Below are positions 53,481 through 63,414 of a stretch of 64,000 nt of DNA, piece after piece. Position numbers and translations under genes: made by a program. Source of the DNA: an uncultured Flavobacteriaceae bacterium (lineage in GTDB: Bacteria > Bacteroidota > Bacteroidia > Flavobacteriales > Flavobacteriaceae); assembly GCA_947486785.1 (NCBI GenBank), contig CANKUU010000001.1, positions 310,001-374,000 of the forward strand, read 5' to 3'. Each line of letters starts with the position of its first letter. Position 1 is the first letter of the stretch. The notes beneath the pieces were generated by a model. That model was not told where the DNA came from, did no database searches, and saw nothing but the letters and a program-made list of their open reading frames with translations.

Positions 53481-55127
53481 TTATTTAACGTCAAATAGTA
53501 GCCAAAGATTTGGATCTAAATTTAGTTTTAAAGGTTTTGAATTTGAGGGGATTTTAAAACTATTATTTTTTTTATCAATTTGTACAGTTGTTATTACAGA
53601 TTTACCTTGTTTTATAACTTCAATGTCTAAAGGAAAATTAAAGGTATGATGACTTTGAACTTGATCGACAAAAAGATGAATGGCGCCTTTTTTAAAGGTA
53701 TAATTCCATTTAATTTCAGGGTATCCTTTGGTAAAAATCCATTGCTTAAAAAATGAATCGAGCTTTTTGTTTGAAACTTCTTCCATAATTTTTTGAAAGT
53801 CGTAAGTCATGGCATTTGCGTTCTTGTAGGTTGCATAGTATTTGCGAATACCTTTCCAAAAAATTTCATCACCAAGTTTGTGCCGTAACATGTTTAGTAT
53901 CCAAGCTCCCTTTTGGTAGGTATTGGTATTGAGTACTTTTAATGGGTTTTTAATGCTAGGGTCTACGATTGGCGATGGCTTTTTCTTGTAATACGCAATA
54001 ATTTGATCTCGGTCAAGCAACAGTTCTTCTTTGCGCTTGTTGTCACCATAAACACTTTCTTGATATAGAATAGCAAAATAGGTGGCAAATCCTTCACTAA
54101 GCCAAACGTGATTCCAATCATCTTCAGAGGCAGAATTACCAAACCATTGGTGTGCAATTTCATGGGCAATTAAAGCTTCTACTTCATTTTTTCCGGTTAC
54201 AGAATTTTCAAAATATGAAATCGTGCCTGCATTTTCTAAACCACCCCATTGGGTTTTAGCCTGCATATTTGCAAGTTTTGCATACGAATAAGCCCCAATA
54301 TGATCTATAAAATATTTTAAAACTTTAGTGGCAACGCTGTAATCGGAAAAACCATCTATTCTGTTTTCAGGATAAACCCATGCCGAAACAGGTATGCCAT
54401 AAACCTCGTCAAGCAATTGACTTGCAAATTTGGTAACACCAATGGTTACAACTTTCATGGCTACAGGGGCAGGTTCTTTATAGGTAGTTAGCTTATATCC
54501 ATTGCCTAAGTTGCTTTCTTCAGTTTTTACTCCTGTTGCGACTACATCATAATATTCAGGTGCAGTAATGTTAAAGGTAATACTGGCTTTGTCATATGGG
54601 TGGTCTACAGAGGGTAACCAATGCCGCGCTAAGTTGGGCCAGTTATCACCAAAAAAAGAACGCTGTCCAAACTTGGTAGTATCTATAACTAAACCCTGTT
54701 TTGGTATGCCTTGATATTTTATAAAATAGTTTCTTCGCGTAGTACTTAACTTATTTGGGGTTATTTTTATTTTATTATTTATGAAGGTATAATTTACTTC
54801 TACAGAATCTTCTAAAACAGCAATAAGTTCCATGCCATATGTTTCAGATTTAGCAACTAGATCTAAACTAAAATCACCAACCTCATTTTTAAATGCTACA
54901 GTAACAACCGTTTCACCTTTAATCTCGTTGGTGTTATCATTTAACCAAAGATTGAAGCTATATTTTTGTACATCTGCAGAGGTATTTCTTTGATAGGTGT
55001 CTTGTGATAAGGTAATTTGTACTTGTAAAAAGAGAAGTGCATAAAAGAAGTAATTAGCTAAAATTAATTTTTTAACACTAAGATGTTTTTTGATAAGACC
55101 ACTAATTATATTTGATTTTTTAAACAT
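53481..55127 (-). CDS. M1 family zinc aminopeptidase, exported
   Basis: A 548-residue gluzincin of the M1 family. A basic start followed by hydrophobic residues 19-40 (ending ITLSQD) is a signal peptide. The catalytic set is intact: exopeptidase-type GGLENAG (295-301), HEIAH with zinc ligands His322/His326 and base Glu323, and third ligand Glu345 in WLSEGFATY. It probably removes N-terminal residues from peptides in the periplasm or outside. The length matches short bacterial M1 proteins without a large C-terminal helical domain. It is convergent with the RluB-like gene (16 bases) and stands alone. Confidence 0.92.
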   Translation of the reverse strand: MFKKSNIISGLIKKHLSVKKLILANYFFYALLFLQVQITLSQDTYQRNTSADVQKYSFNLWLNDNTNEIKGETVVTVAFKNEVGDFSLDLVAKSETYGMELIAVLEDSVEVNYTFINNKIKITPNKLSTTRRNYFIKYQGIPKQGLVIDTTKFGQRSFFGDNWPNLARHWLPSVDHPYDKASITFNITAPEYYDVVATGVKTEESNLGNGYKLTTYKEPAPVAMKVVTIGVTKFASQLLDEVYGIPVSAWVYPENRIDGFSDYSVATKVLKYFIDHIGAYSYAKLANMQAKTQWGGLENAGTISYFENSVTGKNEVEALIAHEIAHQWFGNSASEDDWNHVWLSEGFATYFAILYQESVYGDNKRKEELLLDRDQIIAYYKKKPSPIVDPSIKNPLKVLNTNTYQKGAWILNMLRHKLGDEIFWKGIRKYYATYKNANAMTYDFQKIMEEVSNKKLDSFFKQWIFTKGYPEIKWNYTFKKGAIHLFVDQVQSHHTFNFPLDIEVIKQGKSVITTVQIDKKNNSFKIPSNSKPLKLNLDPNLWLLFDVK

Positions 55128-55334
55128 TTTTCGGTTTTAGAAATTGCTAAATTGCCTTATAGGGTGTAAATATTGCTTGTGCTTTCTCTTAAAAGATATT
55201 ACAAATCGCTAGTACCTCTGCTGAAATAAATTTAAGCTTTAAAAAATAAATTTATGCTACTAATTTTTATGATTATATTAAATTTTATTGTTCATTTTTA
55301 TACCTAAATAGTATACAAGAATTAGTTGGTAAGA

Positions 55335-56615
55335 TTAAAAATTTTCATTCATCTTTTCTTTTATTTCTGCTAAACATAAATTACCTAAACTGCCTTCATG
55401 AGAATGTTTGATGTCTTTTTTGGCAGTAAAAGTACCTTCGTTGATTTCTTGTCCCATTTTCTTGTATGCATCTCTAAATGGCATTCCATTCTGTACGAGT
55501 TCGTTTAAGGTGTCTACGCTAAACAAATAATCATATTTTGTATCCTCTAAAATAGTCTTGTTTACTCTTATTTCTTTTAGGCTAAAGGTTAAAATTTCTA
55601 AACATGCTTTCATATCTTGAATTGCAGGAACTATAATTTCTTTTACTAACTGTAAATCGCGATGATACCCACTTGGCAAATTATTAATCACCAAAGTTAG
55701 TTGGTTGGGCACACCTTGTAGTTTGTTGCATTTAGCTCTTATTAGCTCAAAAACATCAGGATTTTTTTTATGAGGCATAATGCTTGAGCCTGTGGTTAAT
55801 TCATCTGGAAAAGAGATGAAATCAAAATTTTGACTCATATATAAGCAAATATCCATAGCCATTTTCGATAAAGTGGCGGCTATATTTGCCATGCCAAATG
55901 CAGTGGCTTTTTCAACTTTTCCACGACCCATTTGTGCTGCAACTACATTATATTTCATGGTTTTAAAACCCATTTCTTTTGTGGTGAAGCTCCGATCAAT
56001 AGCAAACGAGCTTCCGTAACCTGCAGCACTACCTAATGGATTTTGATCGGCTACTTTAAATGCTGCATCAATAAAATAAAGATCATCAACTAAACTTTCG
56101 GCATAGGCAGAAAACCATAAGCCAAAAGAAGAAGGCATTGCAATTTGTAAATGGGTATAGCCCGGCAGTAAAATATTTTTATGTTGTTCTGCTAAATCAA
56201 GCAGTAGGTTAAAAAGATTTTTGGTTTGCAATTTTATTTCGGTTAATTCTTCTTTTAGATACAAGTGCATTGCTACTAATACTTGATCGTTTCGAGACCT
56301 TGCCGTGTGTATTTTTTTACCCGTATCGCCAAGTTTTTGGGTAATTATAAATTCTATTTTCGAATGCATGTCTTCGAACGAATCTTCAATTGCAAACTCT
56401 CCTTTGGCTATAGAAACCTTAATCTCATTTAATGCAGCTACTAAACTAGTAGTTTCTTCAGGGCTAAGTAACTCAATTTTTCCTAGCATTTTGGCATGTG
56501 CTATAGACGCTATTACATCATATTTTGCTAAATGTAGATCTAGCGCTCTATCGTTACCAACAGTAAATTGATCTATTTTTATATCGGTACTGAATCCTTT
56601 ATCCCAGAGTTTCAT
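55335..56615 (-). CDS. argH: Argininosuccinate lyase
   Basis: A 426-residue fumarase/aspartase-superfamily enzyme that splits argininosuccinate into arginine and fumarate. It has TARSRNDQV (catalytic region 1), LPGYTHLQIAMPSSF with the catalytic His, and the signature GSSIMPHKKNPDVFELIR loop with the catalytic Ser. It is slightly shorter than the ~460-residue norm, mostly at the C-terminus. It is the last gene of the minus-strand arg/pro operon, 49 bases after argE. Confidence 0.95.
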   Translation of the reverse strand: MKLWDKGFSTDIKIDQFTVGNDRALDLHLAKYDVIASIAHAKMLGKIELLSPEETTSLVAALNEIKVSIAKGEFAIEDSFEDMHSKIEFIITQKLGDTGKKIHTARSRNDQVLVAMHLYLKEELTEIKLQTKNLFNLLLDLAEQHKNILLPGYTHLQIAMPSSFGLWFSAYAESLVDDLYFIDAAFKVADQNPLGSAAGYGSSFAIDRSFTTKEMGFKTMKYNVVAAQMGRGKVEKATAFGMANIAATLSKMAMDICLYMSQNFDFISFPDELTTGSSIMPHKKNPDVFELIRAKCNKLQGVPNQLTLVINNLPSGYHRDLQLVKEIIVPAIQDMKACLEILTFSLKEIRVNKTILEDTKYDYLFSVDTLNELVQNGMPFRDAYKKMGQEINEGTFTAKKDIKHSHEGSLGNLCLAEIKEKMNENF

Positions 56616-56664
56616 AAGTTTTAGTGCTTAAACGAATTATTTCGTAGTTACTATTGGTATTATT

Positions 56665-57726
56665 TTATAATATTTTTTCTAATAATTTAATGTATAAATC
56701 AATGCCTTCCTCAATTTCATGCAGATATATATATTCATCTGCAGAATGAGAACGCGTGCTGTCTCCTGGTCCTAGTTTTAACGACTGGCAGCTTAATGCG
56801 GCTTGGTCTGACAGGGTGGGTGACCCGTATGTTTTTCTTCCTAAAGAAATACCGGCTTGCACTAAAGCATGGTTTTTGTCGATTTTAGAAGAGTTTAGTT
56901 TTAAACTTCGTTCTTTTAAGTCGCAAGGTGCTTCATTCTTTAATAAACTTGCTATTTCTTGGTTAGAATAAGCGTCATTTACCCGAACATCAATTACAAG
57001 TTCTACTTGTGCTGGTACCACGTTGTGTTGTGTGCCTGCATTAATTTGTGTAACCGTCATTTTTACATCACCTAAAGCCTCAGAGGTTTTTTCAAAACGG
57101 TAGTTTTTAAACCACTCTAAAACTTCGATGGTATTATAAATAGCATTGTTATTATTCGGATGAGCAGCGTGACTTGGCGCTCCTTTTACCTTTGCATCAA
57201 AAACAATAAGTCCTTTTTCTGCAATCGCTAATTGCATTAAAGTGGGTTCGCCAACGATAGCAACATCAATTTTAGGAAGACTTGGAAGCAGGCTTCTTAA
57301 ACTATGCTCTCCTGCGTTTTCTTCTTCGGCAGAAGCCACTATTAGTAGGTTGTGACTAGCATTTTCTAAGGTGTAAAAATGAGCAAAAGTTGCCAATAAG
57401 GAAACCAAACAGCCGCCCGCATCGTTACTACCTAAGCCATATAATTTACCATCTTCTACATGTGCATTAAAGGGGTCTTTTGTATAGGCTTTATTTGGTT
57501 TAACGGTGTCATGATGCGAGTTTAGTAACAAAGTGGGTTTGCTATTATCCCAAAATTTATTTCTCGCCACGATATTGTTTTGCATGCGCTCAAAAGGAAT
57601 TTCAAGAGATTTAAACCATTCTTGAATGGCATCAGCTGTTTTGTCTTCTTCTTTTGAAAACGAGGGTGTAGCAATTAAGGTTTTTAAAAGTTTAATAGCT
57701 TTTTCTGTTAGTTCTTTTTGTTCCAT
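56665..57726 (-). CDS. argE: N-acylornithine/N-acylcitrulline deacylase (ArgE-like M20)
   Basis: A 353-residue M20 metallopeptidase-family enzyme. Zinc ligands and acids are visible: NSHHDTV, the bridging Asp in GSNDAGGC, SAEEENAGEHSL with catalytic and metal glutamates, and the C-terminal RSHSADEY histidine. It removes the N-acyl group in arginine synthesis. Because ArgF' acts on an N-acylornithine, the substrate is probably N-acylcitrulline (succinyl or acetyl) rather than acetylornithine. The stop of argB abuts its ATG, and it is followed by argH. Confidence 0.9.
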   Translation of the reverse strand: MEQKELTEKAIKLLKTLIATPSFSKEEDKTADAIQEWFKSLEIPFERMQNNIVARNKFWDNSKPTLLLNSHHDTVKPNKAYTKDPFNAHVEDGKLYGLGSNDAGGCLVSLLATFAHFYTLENASHNLLIVASAEEENAGEHSLRSLLPSLPKIDVAIVGEPTLMQLAIAEKGLIVFDAKVKGAPSHAAHPNNNNAIYNTIEVLEWFKNYRFEKTSEALGDVKMTVTQINAGTQHNVVPAQVELVIDVRVNDAYSNQEIASLLKNEAPCDLKERSLKLNSSKIDKNHALVQAGISLGRKTYGSPTLSDQAALSCQSLKLGPGDSTRSHSADEYIYLHEIEEGIDLYIKLLEKIL

Positions 57727-58506
57727 TTATAAGATTATGGTGGTAAATAAAGTATTGTTTTCTTCAAGCATAGTCATGTTTCCTAAACAAATTTTTTGCA
57801 CTTTGTTTTGTAGTGCATGAAAGCAGTTTTCTAATTTTGGCAACATGCCATCAGAAATTACACCGGCTGCTAATAGTTGTTGATAAGTGCTTAAATTTAT
57901 CATTTTAACTACTGATTCTTCATTTTTTATATCTTTTAAGACACCTTTTTTTTCAAAACAATAGTATAATGTTGTAGTGTATAGAGCACTCATTTGAATA
58001 GCCAGTTCTGATGCAACGGTGTCTGCATTGGTGTTAAGTAACTGCCCATTACCATTATGAGTTATGGCACAGAATACTGGTGTTAATGCAGCGTTTAATA
58101 GGGTAGAAATGATGTTGGTGTTTACTTGATTAATGTCACCTACGTACCCGTAATCAATTTCTTTAATTGGTCGTTTGTGTGCTTTTATGCTATTGGCATC
58201 TGCACCGCTTAAACCAATGGCATTGCAATTATTGGCTTGTAATTGGGCTACAATGTTTTTATTTGCTAATCCGCCATAAACCATGGTAATTATGTCTAAT
58301 GTGTCTGTATCGGTAATTCTTCGGCCATTTATGATCTTAGATTCAACCCCTAGTTTTTCAGCAAATTTTGTGGCTAGTTTTCCCCCACCATGCACTAATA
58401 TTTTTAATCCATTTAGTTGCGAGAATAGTGTTAAAAACTTGCTTAATTCTGCTTTGTTTTCAATTACATTGCCGCCAATTTTTATGATAGATAGTTTTTG
58501 CTTCAT
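57727..58506 (-). CDS. argB: N-acetyl/N-succinyl-glutamate kinase
   Basis: A 259-residue amino-acid kinase with the N-terminal KIGGNVIENK loop, LVHGGGKLATKFAEKLG and the GRRITDTDTLDIITM substrate segment. It phosphorylates N-acylglutamate at the gamma-carboxylate in arginine synthesis. It lacks the N-terminal helix of arginine-inhibited hexameric enzymes, so feedback inhibition may be absent. The start overlaps the argF' stop by 1 base. Whether it uses acetyl or succinyl substrate is not decided by this sequence alone, but the ArgF' partner suggests succinyl. Confidence 0.93.
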   Translation of the reverse strand: MKQKLSIIKIGGNVIENKAELSKFLTLFSQLNGLKILVHGGGKLATKFAEKLGVESKIINGRRITDTDTLDIITMVYGGLANKNIVAQLQANNCNAIGLSGADANSIKAHKRPIKEIDYGYVGDINQVNTNIISTLLNAALTPVFCAITHNGNGQLLNTNADTVASELAIQMSALYTTTLYYCFEKKGVLKDIKNEESVVKMINLSTYQQLLAAGVISDGMLPKLENCFHALQNKVQKICLGNMTMLEENNTLFTTIIL

Positions 58507-59444
58507 TATAATTTTTCAAGTATTTTTTTTAAAACTAGTTGGGCAGCAAAAGTTCTATTATTTGCTTGCTCAATTACTAAAGACTGATTACTATCTAAAA
58601 CATCATCTGCTACTACCACATTTCTGCGAACGGGTAAGCAATGCATAAATTTAGCTTTTCCTAGTTTTTTTTTTGTCATCATCCATTTGGTATCTTTATG
58701 AAGTACTTTGCCGTAATCTGTGTAACTGCTCCAATTTTTAACGTAAATAAAATCTGCATTTTCACAGGCTTTTTCTTGATTATATTCAATGGAAACATTT
58801 TTGGTGATTTGAGGATTTAACTCATATCCCTTTGGATGTGTAATTACAAAATGGGCGTCTTGCAATTGCATCATTTTAACAAACGAATTGGCCACGGCAT
58901 GTGGAAGTGCTTTAGGGTGTGGGGCCCAAGAGAGCACTATTTTGGGTTTTGTTTTGTTATTTTGTTCTGCTATTGTAATAGCATCAGCGAGTGCTTGTAA
59001 GGGGTGTTCAACAGAACTTTCCATGTTTATTACAGGAATAGAAGCGTGCTTTGTAAACCCTTTTAAAACAATTTCGGCCTCATCTTTTTCTTTATCAGCC
59101 AAAGAAGCAAAAGCCCTAATAGCAACAATATCACAAAATTGAGATACTACTTTTGCGGCCTCTTTTATATGTTCCGATTTACCTTGGTTCATGATTTCAC
59201 CATCTCCAAATTCTAACTGCCAACCTTCACTACCAAAGTTCATCACCATAACGTTCATACCGAGGTTAATAGCTGCTTTTTGAGTGCTTAAGCGTGTTCT
59301 TAAGCTATTGTTGAAAAATAAGAGGCAAATCGTTTTATCTTTCCCCAGATTTTTTAAGGCTACCGAATTTGCTTTTAAGAGTTTTGCTTCTTCAACCCAT
59401 TGGTTTAAATCGTCAATATCATTAACTGCTAAATAGTGTTTCAT
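58506..59444 (-). CDS. argF': N-succinylornithine carbamoyltransferase-type ArgF'
   Basis: A 312-residue transcarbamylase of the AOTCase/SOTCase group. The carbamoyl-phosphate loop reads SLRTRLSTQ, HPLQALAD and HCLPVRRNVVV follow. Residue 90, in the QGKSEHI loop that contacts the N-acyl group, is Ser. In the characterised enzymes this position is Pro90 in the succinylornithine enzyme of Bacteroides fragilis and Glu92 in the acetylornithine enzyme of Xanthomonas. As I recall, replacing that Glu by small residues confers succinyl preference. I therefore predict N-succinylornithine as substrate. It overlaps proB by 4 bases. Confidence 0.9.
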   Translation of the reverse strand: MKHYLAVNDIDDLNQWVEEAKLLKANSVALKNLGKDKTICLLFFNNSLRTRLSTQKAAINLGMNVMVMNFGSEGWQLEFGDGEIMNQGKSEHIKEAAKVVSQFCDIVAIRAFASLADKEKDEAEIVLKGFTKHASIPVINMESSVEHPLQALADAITIAEQNNKTKPKIVLSWAPHPKALPHAVANSFVKMMQLQDAHFVITHPKGYELNPQITKNVSIEYNQEKACENADFIYVKNWSSYTDYGKVLHKDTKWMMTKKKLGKAKFMHCLPVRRNVVVADDVLDSNQSLVIEQANNRTFAAQLVLKKILEKL

Positions 59445-60205
59445 GCTTTAATTTTTGTATGCTTAGAGTTACCGTTTAGTGCCGCTATTATAAAGTTGTC
59501 TTTTAGCCCGTTTACAATCCAAGTTTCTATAGCTGCCTTTTGAGCTATACTACCTGCCTGTATTTTTGACTGCATACCACCGGTACCATGCGATGATTTT
59601 TCAAAACTAATTTCTTGTGCCAAAGCACTGACATCTTTCACCATGCTAATGGTTTTTGGCTGCTTTTTTTCGATAGATATTTTGGTGTAAATACCATCTG
59701 TATTTGTGGCAATCAGCAATAAATCAACTTGCAATAAAGTTGCTGTTAACGCAGCTAATTTATCATTATCGCCAAACTGAATTTCTGCGGTAGATACCGT
59801 ATCATTTTCATTTATAATAGGGATATAGCTGTTTGCAATCAATACATCTATAGTATTTTTTATGTTTTCTCTAGATTCTGGTTTTTCAAAATCAGAGTAA
59901 GAAAGTAGGCATTGTGAGGTGTTTAGCCCAAGTTCTCTAAAATTTTCTTGAAAAATACGCATCAAACGCGGTTGGCCAATTGCTGCTAAGGCCTGTTTTA
60001 CGGTTATTTCTTTTCCGTTATGTTCTAGTTTAACAAATTGTTTGGCAGCAGCTATAGCACCAGAGCTAACAATTATAAATTGGTAATCGTCTTTTAGTTT
60101 AGCAATCTGTCTTGCAATGTCTTCTATCTTTCCTCGCGATATTTGATCGGTTTCTTTGGTTAAGGTGTTTGTTCCAATTTTTAATAAGATTCTTTTTTTT
60201 GCCAT
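59441..60205 (-). CDS. proB: Glutamate 5-kinase
   Basis: A 254-residue amino-acid kinase that makes gamma-glutamyl phosphate in proline synthesis. It contains the LLKIGTNTL N-terminus, IVSSGAIAAAK, IINENDTVST, FGDNDKLAA and HGTGGMQSKIQAG. It lacks the C-terminal PUA domain of E. coli ProB (367 residues), a common short form. It follows proA by 2 bases and overlaps argF' by 4, so it sits between arginine genes in one operon. Confidence 0.94.
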   Translation of the reverse strand: MAKKRILLKIGTNTLTKETDQISRGKIEDIARQIAKLKDDYQFIIVSSGAIAAAKQFVKLEHNGKEITVKQALAAIGQPRLMRIFQENFRELGLNTSQCLLSYSDFEKPESRENIKNTIDVLIANSYIPIINENDTVSTAEIQFGDNDKLAALTATLLQVDLLLIATNTDGIYTKISIEKKQPKTISMVKDVSALAQEISFEKSSHGTGGMQSKIQAGSIAQKAAIETWIVNGLKDNFIIAALNGNSKHTKIKA

Positions 60206-60207
60206 AA

Positions 60208-61404
60208 CTATCGAACTTGTCCGTTACCGTTTATAAACCATTTATTGGTTACTAAATGTGATAAACCGATGGGGCCTCTTTGATGCAGTTTATCTGTACT
60301 GATAGCTAATTCTCCTCCTAAGCCAAATTGACCACCATCGGTAAAACGAGTAGAGGCATTATGGTAAACAGCAGCACAATCTACCTCGTTCATAAATTGA
60401 AAAGCTTTTTCGTTATTGTTTGTTATGATTGTAGCAGAGTGTCCTCCGCTATAAGCGTTTATTTTAGCAATGGCATCCTTTAAATTGGTAGCTTGGCCTA
60501 TTGCAATTTTATACGCTAAAAATTCTTGCGACCAAATACGGTTATCATCAATAGACCGTGTTCCGGTGAGTCCCGAGAGCGAATCATCGGTAAGAATATC
60601 AACTTTATGTTTTAATAGTTTTTGAACTAGGTTTTGTAAAAACGGAAGTTTTCTTTCTATATCAATAGCAATTAACACCTTATCTACTGCATTGCAGGCA
60701 GATATTTTTGTGGTTTTAGCGTTTATGATAATGTCGATTGCCATTTGCAAGTCAGCTTCGGTGTCTACGAATACAAAATTATTTCCGCGCCCACTAACAA
60801 TTATGGGGCAATTGGCATGTTTTTTCACAAAAGCGATTAGTTGCTCGCCACCTCTAGGAACAATTAAATCTAATTTTAGATTTGGTTTTTCTAAAAAAGC
60901 TTGGGTCTCGCTTCTATTAAATTGTAAATAGGTAACCAAATCAGTATCGCAATGGTTTTTTTTAAGGGCTTTATGCCATAATTCAACTAAAAACAAATTG
61001 CTTTTTAATGATTCTTTTCCACCTTTTAATAAAATTTTATTTCCTGATTTAAATGCAATTCCGGCAGCTTCAACCGTAACATCGGGCCTAGATTCATAAA
61101 TGATTAGAATAGTGCCAAAGGGGACTGTTTTATTGCTTATTTGCATTCCATTTTCATGAGTAAAGGCATATCTTTCAACTTGTAACGGGTCTGGTTCTTC
61201 CGCTAGTTGACGTAAAGATAAAATCATCGACTCAATTTTAGATAGATTAATCTTTAGTCGATCGCGCATAGAAATATCGGAAGTTGGGCACTTGACTACA
61301 TCTAGTTTATTAGCTGCAATTAGGGCGGCTTGATTCGTTTGAATATTTTTAGCCATATCAAGTAGTACGGCGTTTCGTTGCTTTACGTTTAATGCTTTAA
61401 TCAC
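60208..61404 (-). CDS. proA: Glutamate-5-semialdehyde dehydrogenase
   Basis: A 398-residue aldehyde-dehydrogenase-superfamily enzyme that reduces glutamyl phosphate to glutamate semialdehyde with NADPH. It shows YESRPDVTVEAAGIAFKSGNKILLKGGKE, LIVPRGGEQL, and the catalytic cysteine in KISACNAVDKVL. The start is GTG at 61404 within a GTGA overlap with the argD stop; it is the only suitable start before the conserved N-terminus. ProB follows directly, so the two enzymes can channel the unstable glutamyl phosphate. Confidence 0.94.
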   Translation of the reverse strand: MIKALNVKQRNAVLLDMAKNIQTNQAALIAANKLDVVKCPTSDISMRDRLKINLSKIESMILSLRQLAEEPDPLQVERYAFTHENGMQISNKTVPFGTILIIYESRPDVTVEAAGIAFKSGNKILLKGGKESLKSNLFLVELWHKALKKNHCDTDLVTYLQFNRSETQAFLEKPNLKLDLIVPRGGEQLIAFVKKHANCPIIVSGRGNNFVFVDTEADLQMAIDIIINAKTTKISACNAVDKVLIAIDIERKLPFLQNLVQKLLKHKVDILTDDSLSGLTGTRSIDDNRIWSQEFLAYKIAIGQATNLKDAIAKINAYSGGHSATIITNNNEKAFQFMNEVDCAAVYHNASTRFTDGGQFGLGGELAISTDKLHQRGPIGLSHLVTNKWFINGNGQVR

Positions 61405-62528
61405 TTTAAGACTTCTTTTAGTGCGTTAAAAAATAGGTCGATATGTTTTGTTGTAATGTTTAAGGCAGGTAATATTCGAAGTACATGTTTATCTTTTGCG
61501 CCTCCTGTAAATAAATGTTGTTCATAAATGAGCTTTTTTCTTAGTTCGGCAATTTCAAAATCGAACTCTAAACCAAGTATTAATCCTCTTCCTTTTACCC
61601 TTTTTATTTGCTGAATTTCTGAGGCTTTTTCTTTAAAATAAGCTTCCATAGCTGCTGCATTATCGATTAGTTTTTCTGATTCTAAAACCTCTAAAACGGC
61701 AAGAGAAGCTGCGCATGCTAAGTGGTTACCTCCAAAAGTAGTTCCTAAGAGGCCATGTTTTGGTTTTATGCGATTATGAATTAGTATGCCCCCTATTGGA
61801 AAACCATTACCCATACCTTTTGCAATACTTATGATATCTGGCTGTATTTGGTGATGTTGAAAGCCAAAAAATGCACCACTTCTACCAAAACCAGATTGCA
61901 CTTCATCTGCGATAAGTATTACGTCATTTTTTTTACACAGTTTTGCAATTTCTTGGTAAAAAGAAGTACTCGGTTGGTCTAGCCCTCCTACACCTTGTAT
62001 TGCTTCAATAATAACTGCGCAAACATCACCTTTATCTATTTCTTTTTTAAATTGTTCGCTATCATTTAGGGGTAATATACTTACCTTTTGTTGCTTATTT
62101 AATGGAGAATTAATTTTTTCATTATCGGTTGCAGCAACTGCCGCGGAAGTTCTACCATGGAAGCCATTTTTGAAGGCTATGATTCTCGTTTTTCCAGTAT
62201 GAAAGGAAGCCATTTTTAGTGCATTTTCATTTGCCTCTGCACCAGAATTGCATAAAAATAACTGATGGTTTTCACAATTTGAAAGTTGCCCAAGTTTTGT
62301 GGCAAGTGCTACCTGTAATGGGTTATGAACGGCATTACTATAAAACCCAATTTTATCTAACTGATTTTTAATACGTTTAACATAATGCGGATGCGAATGC
62401 CCAATTGAAATAACGGCATGGCCACCGTAAAAATCATGGTACTCTTCACCTTTATCATCGGTAACGATAATCCCTTTTGCAGAAACAGGGGTTACATGGT
62501 AAAGTGGGTAAACATCAAATAAATTCAT
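61401..62528 (-). CDS. argD: N-acylornithine aminotransferase
   Basis: A 375-residue class-III PLP aminotransferase, cytosolic. It has the LYHVTPVSAKG start, LCNSGAEANENALKMA (PLP phosphate), FHGRTSAAVAATDN, VIIEAIQGVGG, DEVQSGFGRSG and the PLP lysine in SIAKGMGNGFPIGG. It converts N-acylglutamate semialdehyde to N-acylornithine. It lies between proC and proA; its stop overlaps the GTG of proA. Confidence 0.95.
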   Translation of the reverse strand: MNLFDVYPLYHVTPVSAKGIIVTDDKGEEYHDFYGGHAVISIGHSHPHYVKRIKNQLDKIGFYSNAVHNPLQVALATKLGQLSNCENHQLFLCNSGAEANENALKMASFHTGKTRIIAFKNGFHGRTSAAVAATDNEKINSPLNKQQKVSILPLNDSEQFKKEIDKGDVCAVIIEAIQGVGGLDQPSTSFYQEIAKLCKKNDVILIADEVQSGFGRSGAFFGFQHHQIQPDIISIAKGMGNGFPIGGILIHNRIKPKHGLLGTTFGGNHLACAASLAVLEVLESEKLIDNAAAMEAYFKEKASEIQQIKRVKGRGLILGLEFDFEIAELRKKLIYEQHLFTGGAKDKHVLRILPALNITTKHIDLFFNALKEVLK

Positions 62529-62600
62529 TTTTTCACTTTTTAGTCATTTTCATTTGAAGGCAGCTTATTACGTTCTGGTTAACAATGTCTGCGGAATATT

Positions 62601-63401
62601 TTAAAGCTGTTTTTCTTTAATTCTACTAATTTTATCAAACGAGGCGATAATGCCTTGAATAAGTGATGAACTTAAACCTTGGTGTTCCATTTCGTTTAAG
62701 CCTTGTATAGTGCAGCCTTGAGGTGTGGTTACTTTATCTATTTCTGCTTCTGGGTGGCTTTCTGATTCTATTAAAAGACTTGCCGCACCATTACAAGTAT
62801 GCATGGCTAATTCTTGAGCTTCTTTTGCATCAAAACCAAGTTGTATAGCACCTTGCGTGGTAGCTCTAATTAAACGCATCCAAAAGGCGATACCACTTGC
62901 GCATATTACGGTTGCAGCTTGCATTTGATCTTCCGGTATTTCTAAAGTATGCCCCATTTTGTTAAAAATAGCTTTTGCTAAATCTATTTTAGTTTCACCC
63001 TTTTTATTTGCACAAATACAAGTCATAGATTTGCCGACGGAAATTGCGGTGTTTGGCATGCTTCTAATTATATGGTGCTCTGTGCCTATAATAGCCTCAA
63101 TCTTTGCGATACTGAAGCCAGTTATGGTAGAAATAATGACGTGTTTTTGGCAAATTAGGTCTTTGGTGTTTTCAAGTATGGCTTGTAACTGACTGGGCTG
63201 TACTGCAAAAATTAGAATGTCAGCGTTTTTAACGGCTTCTCTATTGTCTGAAGTGATAATGACATTACCGTATTTTTCAAAACTATAAATTTCTAGTGGA
63301 TTTCTTTTGGTGAGGTACATTTGGGTTTTACCATTGGCATTTAAAATGCCTTTGGCAATAGATAAGCCTAAATTTCCTGCTCCTATAATCGCTATTTTCA
63401 T
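62601..63401 (-). CDS. proC: Pyrroline-5-carboxylate reductase
   Basis: A 266-residue NAD(P)H-dependent reductase that forms proline from pyrroline-5-carboxylate. The N-terminal Rossmann motif is IIGAGNLGLSIAKG, followed by FAVQPSQL, IIRSMPNTAISVGKS and the C-terminal dimer segment with TTPQGCTIQGLNEME. It lies between argC and argD in the operon, 72 bases before argD. With ProA and ProB it completes the proline branch here. Confidence 0.94.
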   Translation of the reverse strand: MKIAIIGAGNLGLSIAKGILNANGKTQMYLTKRNPLEIYSFEKYGNVIITSDNREAVKNADILIFAVQPSQLQAILENTKDLICQKHVIISTITGFSIAKIEAIIGTEHHIIRSMPNTAISVGKSMTCICANKKGETKIDLAKAIFNKMGHTLEIPEDQMQAATVICASGIAFWMRLIRATTQGAIQLGFDAKEAQELAMHTCNGAASLLIESESHPEAEIDKVTTPQGCTIQGLNEMEHQGLSSSLIQGIIASFDKISRIKEKQL

Positions 63402-63414
63402 ATTATTTTCTTTT

